46,466 bases of DNA. Origin: Bdellovibrionota bacterium (GTDB taxonomy: Bacteria; Bdellovibrionota; UBA1018; CAUJDS01). Below the pieces are notes generated by a model. That model searched no databases and was not told where the DNA came from. It worked only from the letters and a program-made list of their open reading frames with translations. Where the stretch lies: NCBI GenBank assembly GCA_963169695.1, contig CAUJDS010000036.1, positions 1 to 46,466 of the forward strand, in the 5' to 3' direction. This document shows positions 8,489 to 18,126 of the stretch, in pieces; the first letter of the stretch is position 1; each line of letters opens with the position of its first letter. The position numbers were made by a program, and so were the translations under genes.

Positions 8489-8866
8489 ATGGCTGTAAAG
8501 ATTAGACGAAAGACAGACGAGAAAAAGCGGATCAGATACAAGCACAAGACTCGCATTCGTGCGAGATTGGAGGGAACAACAGAGCGTCCACGCCTGGTTG
8601 TCTTCCGTTCCAATTCTCACATGTACCTACAGTTGGTAGATGATCAGAAGGGACACACGCTTGCTAGCGCTTCTACATTAGATGAAGAGCTGAGTGGCAA
8701 GGTGCGAAGCAATCTTGAGGGTGCTAAAGCAGTTGGTGGGTTGATGGCCAAGCGAGCACTCGCTAAGCAGATTTCCAAAGTTGTCTTTGATCGTAGCGGC
8801 TATTTGTATCACGGTAGAGTCAAGGCTATAGCTGACGCTGCTCGTGAGGGAGGTCTTAAATTCTAA
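8489..8866 (+). CDS. rplR: 50S ribosomal protein L18
   Basis: The 125 residues match L18: [21 protein letters not shown] at the basic N-terminus, [18 protein letters not shown], and the C-terminal [25 protein letters not shown]18 binds 5S rRNA with L5. Its last base overlaps the A of the rpsE ATG, so the two are probably translationally coupled. Confidence 0.97.
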   Translation: MAVKIRRKTDEKKRIRYKHKTRIRARLEGTTERPRLVVFRSNSHMYLQLVDDQKGHTLASASTLDEELSGKVRSNLEGAKAVGGLMAKRALAKQISKVVFDRSGYLYHGRVKAIADAAREGGLKF

Positions 8867-9387
8867 TGGAAAAACGCGAACCAAGGTCTCAGGGACGGCC
8901 TCAACAAGAAGATTCAGAGTTTGAGGATAAGGTCATACACATCAATAGGTGTGCGAAGGTTGTCAAAGGCGGTAGGCGCTTTAGTTTTTCCGCTATTGTT
9001 GTCGTAGGTGACAAAAAGGGTCGTGTTGGAATTGGGCTAGGAAAAGCTGGCGAGGTACCTGAAGCCATTAAAAAGGCTGGTAAGCGTGCGCGCAAGAGTC
9101 TTGTTCCGATTCATTTGGAAGGAACAACGATTCCTCATGAGATCATGGGAGTTTTTGGAGCGAGTAAGGTTTTGATGAAGCCTGCGCCAGAAGGGACAGG
9201 CGTTATTGCGAGTTCAACGGTCCGAGCAATTTTGGATTCAGTTGGCATTCAGAATATCAATGCAAAGAGTATTCGAAGAGATAATCCACATAACGTAGTG
9301 AAAGCAACGCTGGATGGTCTTATGAAGCTTCGCAGATTTTCTGAGATCGCTAAGGGTCGTGGTAAGACGGTGTCGGAGATTATTTAA
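8866..9387 (+). CDS. rpsE: 30S ribosomal protein S5
   Basis: The 173-residue S5 has the double-stranded RNA-binding-like N-terminal domain ([24 protein letters not shown]) and the C-terminal domain with [23 protein letters not shown]5 is important for decoding accuracy and mRNA helicase activity of the 30S. The ATG overlaps the rplR stop (TAATG), and the ribosome-binding site GAGGGAGG lies in rplR. Confidence 0.97.
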   Translation: MEKREPRSQGRPQQEDSEFEDKVIHINRCAKVVKGGRRFSFSAIVVVGDKKGRVGIGLGKAGEVPEAIKKAGKRARKSLVPIHLEGTTIPHEIMGVFGASKVLMKPAPEGTGVIASSTVRAILDSVGIQNINAKSIRRDNPHNVVKATLDGLMKLRRFSEIAKGRGKTVSEII

Positions 9388-9594
9388 ATGGCGACTAAAG
9401 CAAATGCAGGTCGAAAGACAATAACTATTCGATTGAAGCGCAGTACCTTGGGTCAGAAGCCTAAGGCTCGTGCGACAGTAGGCGGTTTGGGTTTGAAGAA
9501 ATTGGGTACGAGTAGGACTCTCGAAAATACTCCTGCGGTTCGTGGGATGATTAAGAAAGTGCTCCACTTAGTAGATGTGGTTTCGGAGACCTGA
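9388..9594 (+). CDS. rpmD: 50S ribosomal protein L30
   Basis: A 68-residue protein with the L30 fold signature [29 protein letters not shown]. It is a little longer than the usual 58-60 residues because of a short basic N-terminal segment. It starts directly after the rpsE stop codon. L30 is absent from some lineages but is kept here in its standard place before rplO. Confidence 0.95.
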   Translation: MATKANAGRKTITIRLKRSTLGQKPKARATVGGLGLKKLGTSRTLENTPAVRGMIKKVLHLVDVVSET

Positions 9595-9614
9595 TTTAAT
9601 AAGGAGTTTTTATC

Positions 9615-10073
9615 ATGTTAAAATTAAACAACATCAAGTCCACGGTAGGTACTACTAGGAATCGAAAGAGAATTGGTAGAGGTTACGGATCTGGCTGGGG
9701 GAAGACAGCGGGTAGGGGCGGTAAGGGGCAGACGGCTCGTTCCGGTTATTCCGCTAAGGCTGGTTTTGAGGGTGGACAGACGCCTTTGTTTCGTCGAATC
9801 CCAAAACGTGGATTCAAAAACTTCATGCGCGAAGAATTCGCAGTAGTGAATTTGACCCAGCTCGATATTTTAAATCCTGCTGACTTTCCAGAAGTTAGTT
9901 TGGACTCCTTGCAAAAGGCGCGCGTTATTGGAAGTCGCCGCTTTAAGCGATTGGCAGTACTTGGGGTCGGTGAATTGAAGGCTCCATTGAAGATTCGTGC
10001 TCACCGCGTGAGTGCATCTGCCCAGGAAAAGATTAAAAAAGCTGGTGGTTCGGTAGAAATTCTAGTTTCTTAA
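9615..10073 (+). CDS. rplO: 50S ribosomal protein L15
   Basis: The 152-residue L15 shows the glycine-rich N-terminal region GRGYGSGWGKTAGRGGKGQ, then GFEGGQTPLFRRIPKRGFKN and a C-terminal globular part. L15 is a late assembly protein of the 50S. AAGGAG lies ahead of the ATG. It ends about 40 bases before secY. Confidence 0.97.
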   Translation: MLKLNNIKSTVGTTRNRKRIGRGYGSGWGKTAGRGGKGQTARSGYSAKAGFEGGQTPLFRRIPKRGFKNFMREEFAVVNLTQLDILNPADFPEVSLDSLQKARVIGSRRFKRLAVLGVGELKAPLKIRAHRVSASAQEKIKKAGGSVEILVS

Positions 10074-10116
10074 GTCATTACATCGTCGTTGTAGTACGTC
10101 GAAGATAGGAGAGCGG

Positions 10117-11421
10117 ATGGCTGGCGTGGAAGGCTTGGCGAAGATTCCTGAGCTAAGGAAAAAGATCCTCTTTACCCTCGGGGTACTCATTGTCTATCGG
10201 ATTGGCGTACATATTCCGACACCGGGTGTAGATGCCGGCGCACTCAAAGATGCATTTGCCAATATGAAGGGCACTATCTTTGGATGGTTTAATCTTTTCA
10301 GCGGGGGCGCTTTGGAGCGCTTCAGTATTCTTGCCCTAGGCGTCATGCCTTATATTAGTAGTTCAATTATATTTCAGCTTCTAACAGTTGTTTGGAGTTA
10401 CTTACACGAGTTACAGAAAGAGGGCGAGCAGGGCCGCAGGAAAATTACGCAATACACGCGTTACGGCACTGTGCTTCTATGTCTTGTTCAGGGTTATGGA
10501 ATAGCTACTGGACTTGAGTCTTACTCAAATCCTCCTGTCGTTTTGGATCCAGGATTGTCCTTTCGTTTAATGACCACAGTTACGCTTACTGGCGGAACCA
10601 TTTTTCTTATGTGGTTAGGTGAGCAAATTTCAGAGCGAGGTATCGGTAATGGGATATCTCTTATCATTTTCGCGGGAATTGCAGCCGGAATTCCAGGTGG
10701 AATCGGAAGCACATTGAGTTTGAACCGTTCAGGTGAATTAAGCTTTATTAAAATTCTTGCTGTGGTTGCAATTATTCTCGTCACCTTCTTTGTCATTATC
10801 TTTGTTGAAAGAGGCGCACGCAGAGTTCCCATTCAATATGCAAAAAGAGTCGTTGGAAGAAAAATTTACGGTGGTCAGAATACTCACTTGCCTCTGAAAG
10901 TGAACACGGCCGGCGTTATTCCTCCTATCTTCTCCTCATCACTCATTATGTTTCCTGCTACGTTAGCCGCATTCATCCACCTTGAGTGGGTTCAGAAGAT
11001 CACGTCTCACCTTCAGCCTGGAGCCCTTTTGTACAATGTAGTTTTTGTCGGGCTGATTGTATTTTTTGCCTTCTTCTATACCGCCATTGTTTTTAAGACG
11101 GATGACGTGTCCGATAATTTGAGAAAATACGGCGGTTTCATTCCCGGTATTCGTCCTGGTCCACCCACGACTGAGTATATTGACTATGTCCTTTCAAGGG
11201 TTACGGCTGGTGGTGCCATTTACATTGCGGCTATTTGCGTACTTCCAAGTCTGATGACTAAGTACCTTAATGTTCCATTCTATTTTGGTGGTACTAGTGT
11301 ATTGATTTTGGTCGGAGTTGCGCTTGATACTGTGGCTCAGATTGAGTCTCATCTCTTAAGTAAGAATTACGAAGGATTTATGAAGCACTCTCGAATCAAA
11401 GGGAGAGCTGCCTACTCATGA
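10117..11421 (+). CDS. secY: Sec translocase channel subunit SecY
   Basis: The 434-residue, very hydrophobic protein matches SecY with ten predicted membrane segments. Visible signatures are IPTPGVDAGALKD, the plug-side FSGGALERFSILALGVMPYI, GNGISLIIFAGI, and the cytoplasmic-loop RVPIQYAKR. SecY with SecE and SecG forms the protein-conducting channel of the inner membrane. The start has AGGAGAGCGG upstream. The last codons overlap the start of adk by four bases (ATGA). Confidence 0.98.
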   Translation: MAGVEGLAKIPELRKKILFTLGVLIVYRIGVHIPTPGVDAGALKDAFANMKGTIFGWFNLFSGGALERFSILALGVMPYISSSIIFQLLTVVWSYLHELQKEGEQGRRKITQYTRYGTVLLCLVQGYGIATGLESYSNPPVVLDPGLSFRLMTTVTLTGGTIFLMWLGEQISERGIGNGISLIIFAGIAAGIPGGIGSTLSLNRSGELSFIKILAVVAIILVTFFVIIFVERGARRVPIQYAKRVVGRKIYGGQNTHLPLKVNTAGVIPPIFSSSLIMFPATLAAFIHLEWVQKITSHLQPGALLYNVVFVGLIVFFAFFYTAIVFKTDDVSDNLRKYGGFIPGIRPGPPTTEYIDYVLSRVTAGGAIYIAAICVLPSLMTKYLNVPFYFGGTSVLILVGVALDTVAQIESHLLSKNYEGFMKHSRIKGRAAYS

Positions 11422-12062
11422 TCATCATTTTTCTCGGTGCACCTGGATCAGGCAAAGGCACCCAAGCCAAACAGCTTTCCGACGCTAGAAGTTGGCCTCA
11501 GCTTTCTACTGGTGATATGTTTCGAGAGCATATTTCGACTAAGTCAGACCTAGGCATGAAGGCGAAGAGCTTTATGGACAAGGGAGAGTTGGTCCCCGAC
11601 TCCGTTGTCGTAGACATGGTGGCCGTTCGCGTGAAGAATCCAGATTGTAAGAATGGATTTATTCTAGATGGTTTTCCAAGGACTACTCCTCAAGCAGAAG
11701 CTCTTGATTTGCAGCTAAAGGGAATGAGTCGTGCAGTTGACAGAGTTGTTCTTTTTGAAATTGAGAATGAGGAACTGGTTCGTAGGTTGACTGGGCGTAG
11801 GACCTGTCCGAAATGTGGAAGTGTTTTTCATTTGGTAAGCAAGAAGCCGCAAGTCGAAGACCTATGTGATAGTTGTGGACACAAGGGCCTTAAGCAACGG
11901 GACGATGACCGCGCAGATGTTGTGCATAATCGCTTGGACGTCTATCGTAAACAAACCGCTCCACTCATTGGATATTATCAGAAGCAGGGTAAGCTTCGTT
12001 CTATTTCTGCCGACCAAGACTTCGATGCCGTATTCCGGGATATCATCGAGGCGACGTCGTGA
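11418..12062 (+). CDS. adk: Adenylate kinase, zinc-binding LID type
   Basis: This 214-residue enzyme interconverts ATP + AMP and 2 ADP. The P-loop GAPGSGKGT is at residues 7-15, the AMP-binding GFPRT at 85-89. The LID domain carries four cysteines (130, 133, 150, 153) in a CPKC...CDSC pattern, the zinc-binding form found in Gram-positives and in some delta-proteobacterial lineages. The start overlaps the end of secY and the stop overlaps the start of map, so secY-adk-map is translationally coupled. Confidence 0.98.
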   Translation: MIIIFLGAPGSGKGTQAKQLSDARSWPQLSTGDMFREHISTKSDLGMKAKSFMDKGELVPDSVVVDMVAVRVKNPDCKNGFILDGFPRTTPQAEALDLQLKGMSRAVDRVVLFEIENEELVRRLTGRRTCPKCGSVFHLVSKKPQVEDLCDSCGHKGLKQRDDDRADVVHNRLDVYRKQTAPLIGYYQKQGKLRSISADQDFDAVFRDIIEATS

Positions 12063-12826
12063 TCCATATAAAATCCGAATCAGAAGTTCAACAGATGCGT
12101 CACGCGTCTCGAGTAGTAGCGGATATTCTGGAGGAGCTTGCCGTAAGAGTGAAGCCAGGTGTCTCAACTTGGGAGTTGGATCAGTATGCCGAAAAGCGAT
12201 GCGCTGACTTTAAAGTTATTCCAGCCTTTAAGGGTTATCATGGTTTTCCAGGTTGTCTTTGTGTCTCAGTAAATGAGCAGATTGTTCACGGAATTCCTTC
12301 CAAAAGGCGGATTATTCAGGATGGCGATATTGTAGGCATCGATTTTGGAGTCATTTCGGATGGCTGGTACGGTGATTCTGCTAGGACGGTTTCTGCCGGT
12401 AGTATTAGCCCGGCGGCTCAAAAATTGATTCAGATCACGGAAGAAAGCCTAAAAAAGGGCATCGAGCAATGCCGACCGGGAAATAAGCTCTATGACATTG
12501 GTTTTGCAATCCAAAATTATGTTGAAGCTTTTGGATTTAGCGTGGTAAGAGAGTTCGTTGGTCACGGCATAGGTCGCGCTCTGCATGAGGATCCTCAGGT
12601 CCCTAATTATGGGCCTAAGGGCAAGGGTATTCCCTTGAAAACAGGCATGGTGTTGGCTATTGAGCCTATGATCAATATAGGTGGGCCTGAAGCGGTCGTG
12701 CTTGATGACGGTTGGACTGCTGTTACGGCAGACCGATCTCTTTCAGCCCATTTTGAACATACTGTAGCAATAACTGATAATGGCCCTGAGGTATTAACAG
12801 TATCAAATGGGGTGTCTTATTTTTGA
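12059..12826 (+). CDS. map: Methionine aminopeptidase, type I
   Basis: This 255-residue cytoplasmic metallopeptidase removes the initiator methionine from new proteins. All five metal ligands of the pita-bread fold are present: D95 (GIDFG), D106 (YGDSA), H169 (VGHGIG), E202 (IEPM) and E233 (FEHT), and the substrate-side His is in VHGIP (residue 78). It begins with GTG overlapping the adk stop by four bases. There is no N-terminal SH3-like extension, so it is the type Ia form. Confidence 0.98.
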   Translation: MIHIKSESEVQQMRHASRVVADILEELAVRVKPGVSTWELDQYAEKRCADFKVIPAFKGYHGFPGCLCVSVNEQIVHGIPSKRRIIQDGDIVGIDFGVISDGWYGDSARTVSAGSISPAAQKLIQITEESLKKGIEQCRPGNKLYDIGFAIQNYVEAFGFSVVREFVGHGIGRALHEDPQVPNYGPKGKGIPLKTGMVLAIEPMINIGGPEAVVLDDGWTAVTADRSLSAHFEHTVAITDNGPEVLTVSNGVSYF

Positions 12827-12844
12827 GGAATTAGGCGGTTGAAC

Positions 12845-13066
12845 ATGACAAAGGAAGAGGCAATTACAGTAGAGGGAACAGTCTTGGAGCCTCTCCCAAA
12901 TGCAATGTTCAAGGTAAAGCTCGAGAATGGTCATCAGGTTTTGGCTCATATTTCCGGAAAGATGCGAATGTTTTACATTAAAATACTTGCTGGAGATAAA
13001 GTGACGGTTGAGTTATCCCCTTATGACTTAACTCGAGGTCGTATTACCTACCGTGCAAAAGGCTAA
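12845..13066 (+). CDS. infA: Translation initiation factor IF-1
   Basis: The 73 residues form a single S1/OB-fold domain with the IF-1 motifs [29 protein letters not shown] and the C-terminal [13 protein letters not shown]-1 occupies the 30S A site during initiation. ATG at 12845 is preferred to an upstream TTG at 12839 because AGGCGG lies six bases before it. The gene sits between map and rpmJ, its most common location. Confidence 0.97.
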   Translation: MTKEEAITVEGTVLEPLPNAMFKVKLENGHQVLAHISGKMRMFYIKILAGDKVTVELSPYDLTRGRITYRAKG

Positions 13067-13100
13067 GGTTTTTCGGCGTAAATTATATTGAGGTTGTGTA

Positions 13101-13214
13101 ATGAAAGTTAGAGCGAGCGTTAAGAAAATTTGTACGAAATGTAAAGTCATTCGGCGTCGAGGAGTCCTTCGCGTAACTTGCGAAAATCCAAGACATAAGC
13201 AGCGACAAGGTTAA
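13101..13214 (+). CDS. rpmJ: 50S ribosomal protein L36, zinc-binding type
   Basis: A short ATG frame gives 37 residues beginning [19 protein letters not shown] and ending in HKQRQG, a textbook L36. The zinc ligands are C11, C14, C27 and H32, so this is the C+ form. It lies between infA and rpsM as in most bacteria. The upstream sequence TTGAGG serves as a weak ribosome-binding site. It is easily missed because of its size, but the match is unambiguous. Confidence 0.97.
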   Translation: MKVRASVKKICTKCKVIRRRGVLRVTCENPRHKQRQG

Positions 13215-13237
13215 AGAAACAGGAGAGGCAGAAATTC

Positions 13238-13621
13238 ATGGCACGTATCTCGGGTGTAGATTTACCAAAAAATAAAAGAGCAGAAATTGCGTTGACCTAT
13301 ATTTTCGGAATCGGTCGTCCAACTTCAAGAAAGCTCTTAACTAAGGCTGGTATCAGTTTTGATAAAAATTCGGATGAGCTTACTAGCGACGATGTGAATG
13401 CAATACGAAGCGCTATCGATCAAAGTGTAAAAGTAGAGGGAGATCTGCGAAGAGAGATCAGCCTCAATATTAAGCGCCTTGTTGATTTGGCTTGTTATAA
13501 AGGCGTTCGTCATCGCAAGGGACTTCCTGTGCATGGACAGAGAACTCATTCGAACGCGCGCACACGCAAGGGCCCAGCGGTTGCAATTGCAGGAAAAAAA
13601 TCAGTTAAGGCCATGAAGTAA
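13238..13621 (+). CDS. rpsM: 30S ribosomal protein S13
   Basis: The 127-residue S13 begins [26 protein letters not shown] and has the C-terminal basic tail with [19 protein letters not shown], which contacts tRNA in the A and P sites. It follows AGGAGAGG with good spacing. First of the alpha-operon genes here (rpsM-rpsK-rpsD-rpoA-rplQ). Confidence 0.98.
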   Translation: MARISGVDLPKNKRAEIALTYIFGIGRPTSRKLLTKAGISFDKNSDELTSDDVNAIRSAIDQSVKVEGDLRREISLNIKRLVDLACYKGVRHRKGLPVHGQRTHSNARTRKGPAVAIAGKKSVKAMK

Positions 13622-13651
13622 AAGAATGAACAAAGGTTACGGAGAGTAGTT

Positions 13652-14095
13652 ATGGCAGAAGAAGCAGCAAAAGAAGTAAGCACCGAGGCGAAGGCGGCAC
13701 TGCCAACGGATGCTCCTGGTGTAGTAAAAGTGAAAAAGAGCAGCAAGAATGTGGTTTCAGGTAAGGCATTTATTCTTGCTACCTTCAATAATACTGTCAT
13801 CACGATGACGGATCAGATGGGCAACGCCGTGGCGTGGTCCAGCGCTGGTCATAAGGGGTTTCGTGGATCTCGCAAAAACACACCATTTGCAGCCCAGGTT
13901 GCAGCGGAAGACGCCGGACGAAAAGCATTTGATCTAGGGATGAGAAGTGTACAGGTTTATGTCAATGGTCCAGGCTCAGGCCGTGAGTCTGCACTGCGAG
14001 CGCTGTCTATGGTCGGTTTGAGAGTTACTTACCTCGAGGATGTGACGCCCATTCCACACAACGGATGCCGTCCGCCAAAAAAGAGGAGAGTCTAA
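13652..14095 (+). CDS. rpsK: 30S ribosomal protein S11, with N-terminal extension
   Basis: The S11 core starts around residue 33 ([21 protein letters not shown]) and ends in the conserved [19 protein letters not shown]11 lies on the 30S platform near the Shine-Dalgarno helix. The 147 residues exceed the usual 129 or so because of an N-terminal tail rich in Ala, Glu and Lys. Start is at an ATG shortly after GGAGAG. The last base of the stop is the first base of the rpsD ATG. Confidence 0.96.
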   Translation: MAEEAAKEVSTEAKAALPTDAPGVVKVKKSSKNVVSGKAFILATFNNTVITMTDQMGNAVAWSSAGHKGFRGSRKNTPFAAQVAAEDAGRKAFDLGMRSVQVYVNGPGSGRESALRALSMVGLRVTYLEDVTPIPHNGCRPPKKRRV

Positions 14096-14721
14096 TGGCA
14101 CGCTATTCAGGTCCAGTCTGTCGACTTTGTCGCAGAGAGAATCAGAAGTTATTTTTAAAGGGTGATCGTTGTTACACTGAAAAGTGTGCCTTCGAGAGAA
14201 GAGGTTATCCACCTGGACAGCATGGTCAGGGTAGGATTAAATTTTCAGAGTACGGCCTTCAGTTACGCGAAAAGCAGAAGATCAAAAGAATGTATGGATT
14301 AGTGGAAACACAATTCAGAAATCTTTTTGAAGAAGCTGAGCGTAATAAAGGAATTACAGGTTCAAATCTAGTTTCAATGCTTGAGAGACGTTTGGATAAT
14401 TTTGCTTACCGAGCAGGTTTAGCTAATTCTCGCGCTGAAGCTCGTCATTTAGTTCGTCATGGTCATTTTTACGTAAACGGCAAGCGTGTAAATATCCCGT
14501 CTTTTATGGTGAATAAGGGTGACCTGATTTCCATCAAAGAAAAGAGTCGAGACAAGACGGTAGTTCGTTATGCACTTGAGGCAGTAAAGCGAAGAGAAGT
14601 ACCTCAGTGGATTGAACTTGATGCGGCCCAATTCTCTGCCAAAGTGCGAGATTTGCCATCGCGTGATGACGTGACGGCGCCAATGGAAGAGCGTTTGGTT
14701 GTCGAGTTGTACTCGAAGTAA
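14095..14721 (+). CDS. rpsD: 30S ribosomal protein S4, zinc-binding type
   Basis: The 208-residue S4 has four cysteines near the N-terminus (C9, C12, C26, C31), typical of the zinc-binding form, the segment [20 protein letters not shown], and the S4 RNA-binding domain [33 protein letters not shown]4 nucleates 30S assembly. ATG at 14095 overlaps the rpsK stop and follows AGAGGAGAG; an upstream in-frame ATG at 14065 lies inside the conserved end of rpsK and is rejected. Confidence 0.97.
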   Translation: MARYSGPVCRLCRRENQKLFLKGDRCYTEKCAFERRGYPPGQHGQGRIKFSEYGLQLREKQKIKRMYGLVETQFRNLFEEAERNKGITGSNLVSMLERRLDNFAYRAGLANSRAEARHLVRHGHFYVNGKRVNIPSFMVNKGDLISIKEKSRDKTVVRYALEAVKRREVPQWIELDAAQFSAKVRDLPSRDDVTAPMEERLVVELYSK

Positions 14722-14757
14722 TTTGGATTGTTTGGAAAAACAGGAGCAAGGAACAAA

Positions 14758-15846
14758 ATGTTAGAAAAGAATTGGCGAGATTTGATCAAACCCAAGGCGC
14801 TTGACGTGGATAAGGAGTCTTTGACTAGTCGCTACGGCAAGTTTATCGCCCGACCCCTAGAGAGAGGTTATGGCCTTACCCTTGGAAATTCTCTACGAAG
14901 GGTTATGTTGTCTTCACTTCAAGGTGCAGCGGTTACGGCTGTAAAAATAGATGGCGTGGTACATGAATTCACGTCTATTTCAGATGTGAATGAAGATATT
15001 GCAGAGATTATTTTGAATCTAAAGGAAGTGCGATTTCAACTTCATACGGAGTCTGGAACAGTTGTCATTGAGAAGACTGGACCTGGCGATGTTCGAGCCT
15101 CTGACATTATTGGACCTGAGCAAGTTAGGGTTCTGAATCCAGATCAGGTGATTTGTACGCTTGGTAAGGATGCAAAATTTCGGGCGGAAATCCGAGTAGA
15201 GCGAGGAAGAGGCTACCGGACTGCTGAGAACAATAAGGATGAAGAGCTTCCGATTGGCTGGATTGCGGTAGATAGCTTTTTTTCGCCGATTCGTAAGGTA
15301 AATTACACGGTGACTCAAAGTCGCGTTGGTCAGCGCACTGATTTTGATAAATTGACGTTGGAAATTTGGACAGATGGATCTGTGCATCCAGAAGATGCAG
15401 TTTCGTTGGGTTCAAAAATTCTTAAGGATCAGCTCTCCGTGTTCTTGAATTTTGAAGAAGAGCCTGAGCCAGTAGTCGAAATGAAAGAAGACAAGCGGCC
15501 AGAGTTCAATCCAAATCTTTTGAGATCAGTTGAAGAGCTGGAACTCTCTGTTAGATCCGCAAACTGTCTTCAAAACGCCGACATCCGATACATCTACGAA
15601 CTCGTCCAAAAGACAGAGGCAGAGATGTTGAAGACTAAGAATTTTGGAAGAAAGTCTCTCAATGAAATTAAAGAGATTCTGGGAGAGATGGGGTTAAGTT
15701 TGGGTATGAAGTTGGAGGGTTTCGTACCTCCAAAGCAGATGCCGCAACCTGCTGATTCGGATGTAGATGAAGGTAAGATTCGGTCCGATCGTACGGATGC
15801 CGAGGCGCCCGATGCTTTTGAAGATATTGATGACGGTGAGGATTAA
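14758..15846 (+). CDS. rpoA: RNA polymerase alpha subunit
   Basis: The 362-residue protein has the alpha N-terminal assembly domain (about residues 1-230, with [23 protein letters not shown]) and the C-terminal DNA-contacting domain (about 270-330, with [23 protein letters not shown] and [14 protein letters not shown]). Start at 14758 is chosen for CAGGAGCAAGG just upstream; the earlier in-frame TTG at 14728 has none. A C-terminal tail of about 30 residues, rich in Asp and Glu, follows the alpha-CTD and is longer than in E. coli. Confidence 0.98.
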   Translation: MLEKNWRDLIKPKALDVDKESLTSRYGKFIARPLERGYGLTLGNSLRRVMLSSLQGAAVTAVKIDGVVHEFTSISDVNEDIAEIILNLKEVRFQLHTESGTVVIEKTGPGDVRASDIIGPEQVRVLNPDQVICTLGKDAKFRAEIRVERGRGYRTAENNKDEELPIGWIAVDSFFSPIRKVNYTVTQSRVGQRTDFDKLTLEIWTDGSVHPEDAVSLGSKILKDQLSVFLNFEEEPEPVVEMKEDKRPEFNPNLLRSVEELELSVRSANCLQNADIRYIYELVQKTEAEMLKTKNFGRKSLNEIKEILGEMGLSLGMKLEGFVPPKQMPQPADSDVDEGKIRSDRTDAEAPDAFEDIDDGED

Positions 15847-15849
15847 TCG

Positions 15850-16479
15850 ATGCGACACCAGGTAGATGGACGACAATTTGGACGAAATACTCCTCATCGT
15901 AAGGCGATGATGAAGAATATGGCGAATTCTCTGATTGAGCAAGAGCAGGTCATTACGACCGTTGCTAAAGCCAAAGAGGTACGTCGCGTAGTGGAGCGTC
16001 TCATTACCCTAGGCAAAGAGGGTACCGTTCACGCTAGAAGACTTGCATTCGATAGGACTCGAAGCCGAGACACTGTGGTGAAGCTATTTGGAGTGCTTGC
16101 TGAGCGGTATAAAGACCGCGTTGGTGGGTATACCCGCGTACTGAAGCTTTCTGATCGAAGAAGGGGCGATGGCGCTGAAATGGCGCTTTTTGAGCTTGTG
16201 GATCACCCTGTATTAGATCGTAAGAAGAAGGTAAAGGCCGTTGAGTCGGCTGAAGGTCTGTCTTCTGAAAAGGCTGCTGAGCAGGCCAATGCGGAGATTA
16301 TGAAAAAGGCTGAGCAGACGCTTGGCCGTTTCCGTAAGCTTTTTACCGGTAAAAAGAAGGCTGACAAAGCTGCTGGCGACGCAAAATTAGCGAAGACCAC
16401 AGAAGATAAAGCAAAACCTGTAAAAGAGCCTGCTAAGGCCAAATCAAAGGCGAAGTCAAAAGCTAAGTCAAAAGAGTAA
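15850..16479 (+). CDS. rplQ: 50S ribosomal protein L17, with long C-terminal extension
   Basis: The first 120 residues are L17: MRHQVDGRQFGRNTPHRKAMMKNM, the motif EQVITTVAKAKEVRRVVERLITLGK and RRGDGAEMALFELVD. L17 surrounds the exit tunnel opening. The 209-residue product has about 85 further residues, Lys/Ala-rich and ending in repeats of KSKA, with no known domain. It starts three bases after rpoA ends and closes the ribosomal cluster. Confidence 0.96.
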   Translation: MRHQVDGRQFGRNTPHRKAMMKNMANSLIEQEQVITTVAKAKEVRRVVERLITLGKEGTVHARRLAFDRTRSRDTVVKLFGVLAERYKDRVGGYTRVLKLSDRRRGDGAEMALFELVDHPVLDRKKKVKAVESAEGLSSEKAAEQANAEIMKKAEQTLGRFRKLFTGKKKADKAAGDAKLAKTTEDKAKPVKEPAKAKSKAKSKAKSKE

Positions 16480-16755
16480 GCTCATCGGAGACCTACTATC
16501 GCTGACTAAAAGGAGCATTATGCGCCTTGAACGGTTGCGTGTGTGTCCTTGAGTACCCAGAGAAAGAGTTAGTCGCTGCCTAACATTTGGTCAAATCTCT
16601 TTTGGTGCGGCTAATAAAAGTCTTTAATATTAAGTATTTAATGCCTGACTTTACATGGGCTGGTGGCGTAAAGCTTGCACCTTTAGGGGCGAATGTCAGG
16701 GTTGATTAGGGGCTTCTTAAAAAATTGCTATTTCCACAAAAGAGACCGGGATTCT
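16480..16755 (+). other. Intergenic region after rplQ
   Basis: This 276-base gap separates the ribosomal cluster from an unrelated gene. Inverted repeats are present: GTTAG (16568-16572) with CTAAC (16580-16584), inside AAAGA (16563-16567) with TCTTT near 16598-16602. They are not followed by a proper T-run, so I do not call a terminator. A weak promoter for the next gene may be TTGGTC (16587-16592), a 19-base spacer and TAATAA (16612-16617), and an AT-rich palindrome TTAATATTAA follows. An upstream in-frame ATG for the next gene lies within this gap at 16693. Confidence 0.35.
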
Positions 16756-18126
16756 ATGTCCTGGTTTTGGCTAATTTTGGTCTTCCTCCTATTGGGCGGA
16801 ATTTGGATTTTGCCAGGTGCTGTTGCGGGACAGCAAGCAGGGAGCAGTTACCCTTGGCATACCCCTGAGGAGCCCAAGACGCCTATTCAGGCCACCGTGT
16901 ATAAAGAAGGTGTGGAGAACTATGCCTTTCAAGCGATCTATCTCTTAAAGCAAATTCAGCTACTAGACCCGGAGGGATTGAGTAAGTCGGAGACCACCGA
17001 GCTGATCGAGCGCAATCGGCTCGAAAAGCACTGCGTGATAAGTTCGAACGAAATCGAGGTGGATCCGGTCAGCTGTATTTCGAGGTATCGAGATACCTTA
17101 GCCTCTCAGGTGAAGCAAATTGAACGACGCCTCGAAGAAGGGAAGCTGATGACCGGTGAGTTGGAAGATTCACGGGTAAAGAGTAAGTCCTCTACGCTGT
17201 CGATTGATGGAACTGGTGCGCATCGAAAGCTGCCTGTCGCGGAGATTTCTTATGTGAAGGGAAAGAAGCCTGAGGTCAAAGTTCGGGTTCCCTATATTCC
17301 ATCCACTCAGGATTTGGCAAAAGCCCAGAAGGGATTTGATCCGTTTACTCAAAAGCAGGTAGCGTTGGATTCCAAGAATCAAATCAAGTCTGGAAATCCA
17401 CTCTTTCGAACCGTTCCTTTGGAATATTTGAATGGTAAGGAATTCGAGGAATTTGTAGCCAAACTTCCTCCAGAGCCCAAGCTGGCGGACTATCGTCGCT
17501 ACGAGAAAGTGGAACCAGGAGGAGATCGGCCTAGTTATGTTGCCGCAATTCCGTGCAAGGGAGGCGATCAATGTTACGACATGGAGAAATTCAAATCCGA
17601 CAAAAAACTCTATGATGAAAAGTTTTCACAATTGAAATCGGAATACAGCGAGATGCTTCAGGCAGGACAAATGAATCGAAATTTGGCCGTGACGATTCAA
17701 GGTGAAGCGGCGCCAAGCATTGAGAGCTTGTATTTGGACAAGCAGGGCCGGCTGCGCGAGGACCTTCGAGATACTCCTGAAACCTATCAGGCCTTTCTTT
17801 CGGCTCGGGCGGCGCTGGTCAATGCTGGAAATCAAGCTGTCGAGGACTCGATAAAGAAGCAAGGTGGAAGAGGATTGAGTTCTCAGTCCGCCCTATCTTC
17901 GGATCAGATTCTTCAGAAAATAAAATTAGACCAGGCGCTCTCTAAGGAAGAGCAAACGTCACTGCGTCAGGACTTTTATCGACTTAGAGATGTTCAGGTC
18001 CAGGATCCAAACCTATACAGTGCGTCCGAAAAGGACCGCAAAAATATCTATCTGACGCTAGAGCCAGAAGATATCCGAAAAGCGCTCGAAGCAGTCTACG
18101 CTCCTACATCTGAGAAAGCCAAATAA
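16756..18126 (+). CDS. Exported protein of unknown function
   Basis: I do not recognise this 456-residue protein. It opens with a strongly hydrophobic stretch (residues 2-22) followed by AVAGQQAG, a plausible signal-peptide cleavage site, so it is probably periplasmic or envelope-attached. The rest is hydrophilic, rich in Lys, Glu and Gln, with predicted helices and four cysteines in two groups (about residues 92-106 and a CKGGDQC pair near 270-276) that could form disulfides. No repeats or enzyme motifs stand out. ATG 16756 gives a compact signal peptide; ATG 16693 would add 21 residues with a basic segment. It is convergent with, and overlaps by 23 bases, the sigma-like gene downstream. Confidence 0.8.
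   Translation: MSWFWLILVFLLLGGIWILPGAVAGQQAGSSYPWHTPEEPKTPIQATVYKEGVENYAFQAIYLLKQIQLLDPEGLSKSETTELIERNRLEKHCVISSNEIEVDPVSCISRYRDTLASQVKQIERRLEEGKLMTGELEDSRVKSKSSTLSIDGTGAHRKLPVAEISYVKGKKPEVKVRVPYIPSTQDLAKAQKGFDPFTQKQVALDSKNQIKSGNPLFRTVPLEYLNGKEFEEFVAKLPPEPKLADYRRYEKVEPGGDRPSYVAAIPCKGGDQCYDMEKFKSDKKLYDEKFSQLKSEYSEMLQAGQMNRNLAVTIQGEAAPSIESLYLDKQGRLREDLRDTPETYQAFLSARAALVNAGNQAVEDSIKKQGGRGLSSQSALSSDQILQKIKLDQALSKEEQTSLRQDFYRLRDVQVQDPNLYSASEKDRKNIYLTLEPEDIRKALEAVYAPTSEKAK

Noticed and set aside
16563-16602. Terminator after rplQ
   Set aside because: Inverted repeats exist but the stem is short and branched and the T-run is only three to four bases within the stem.
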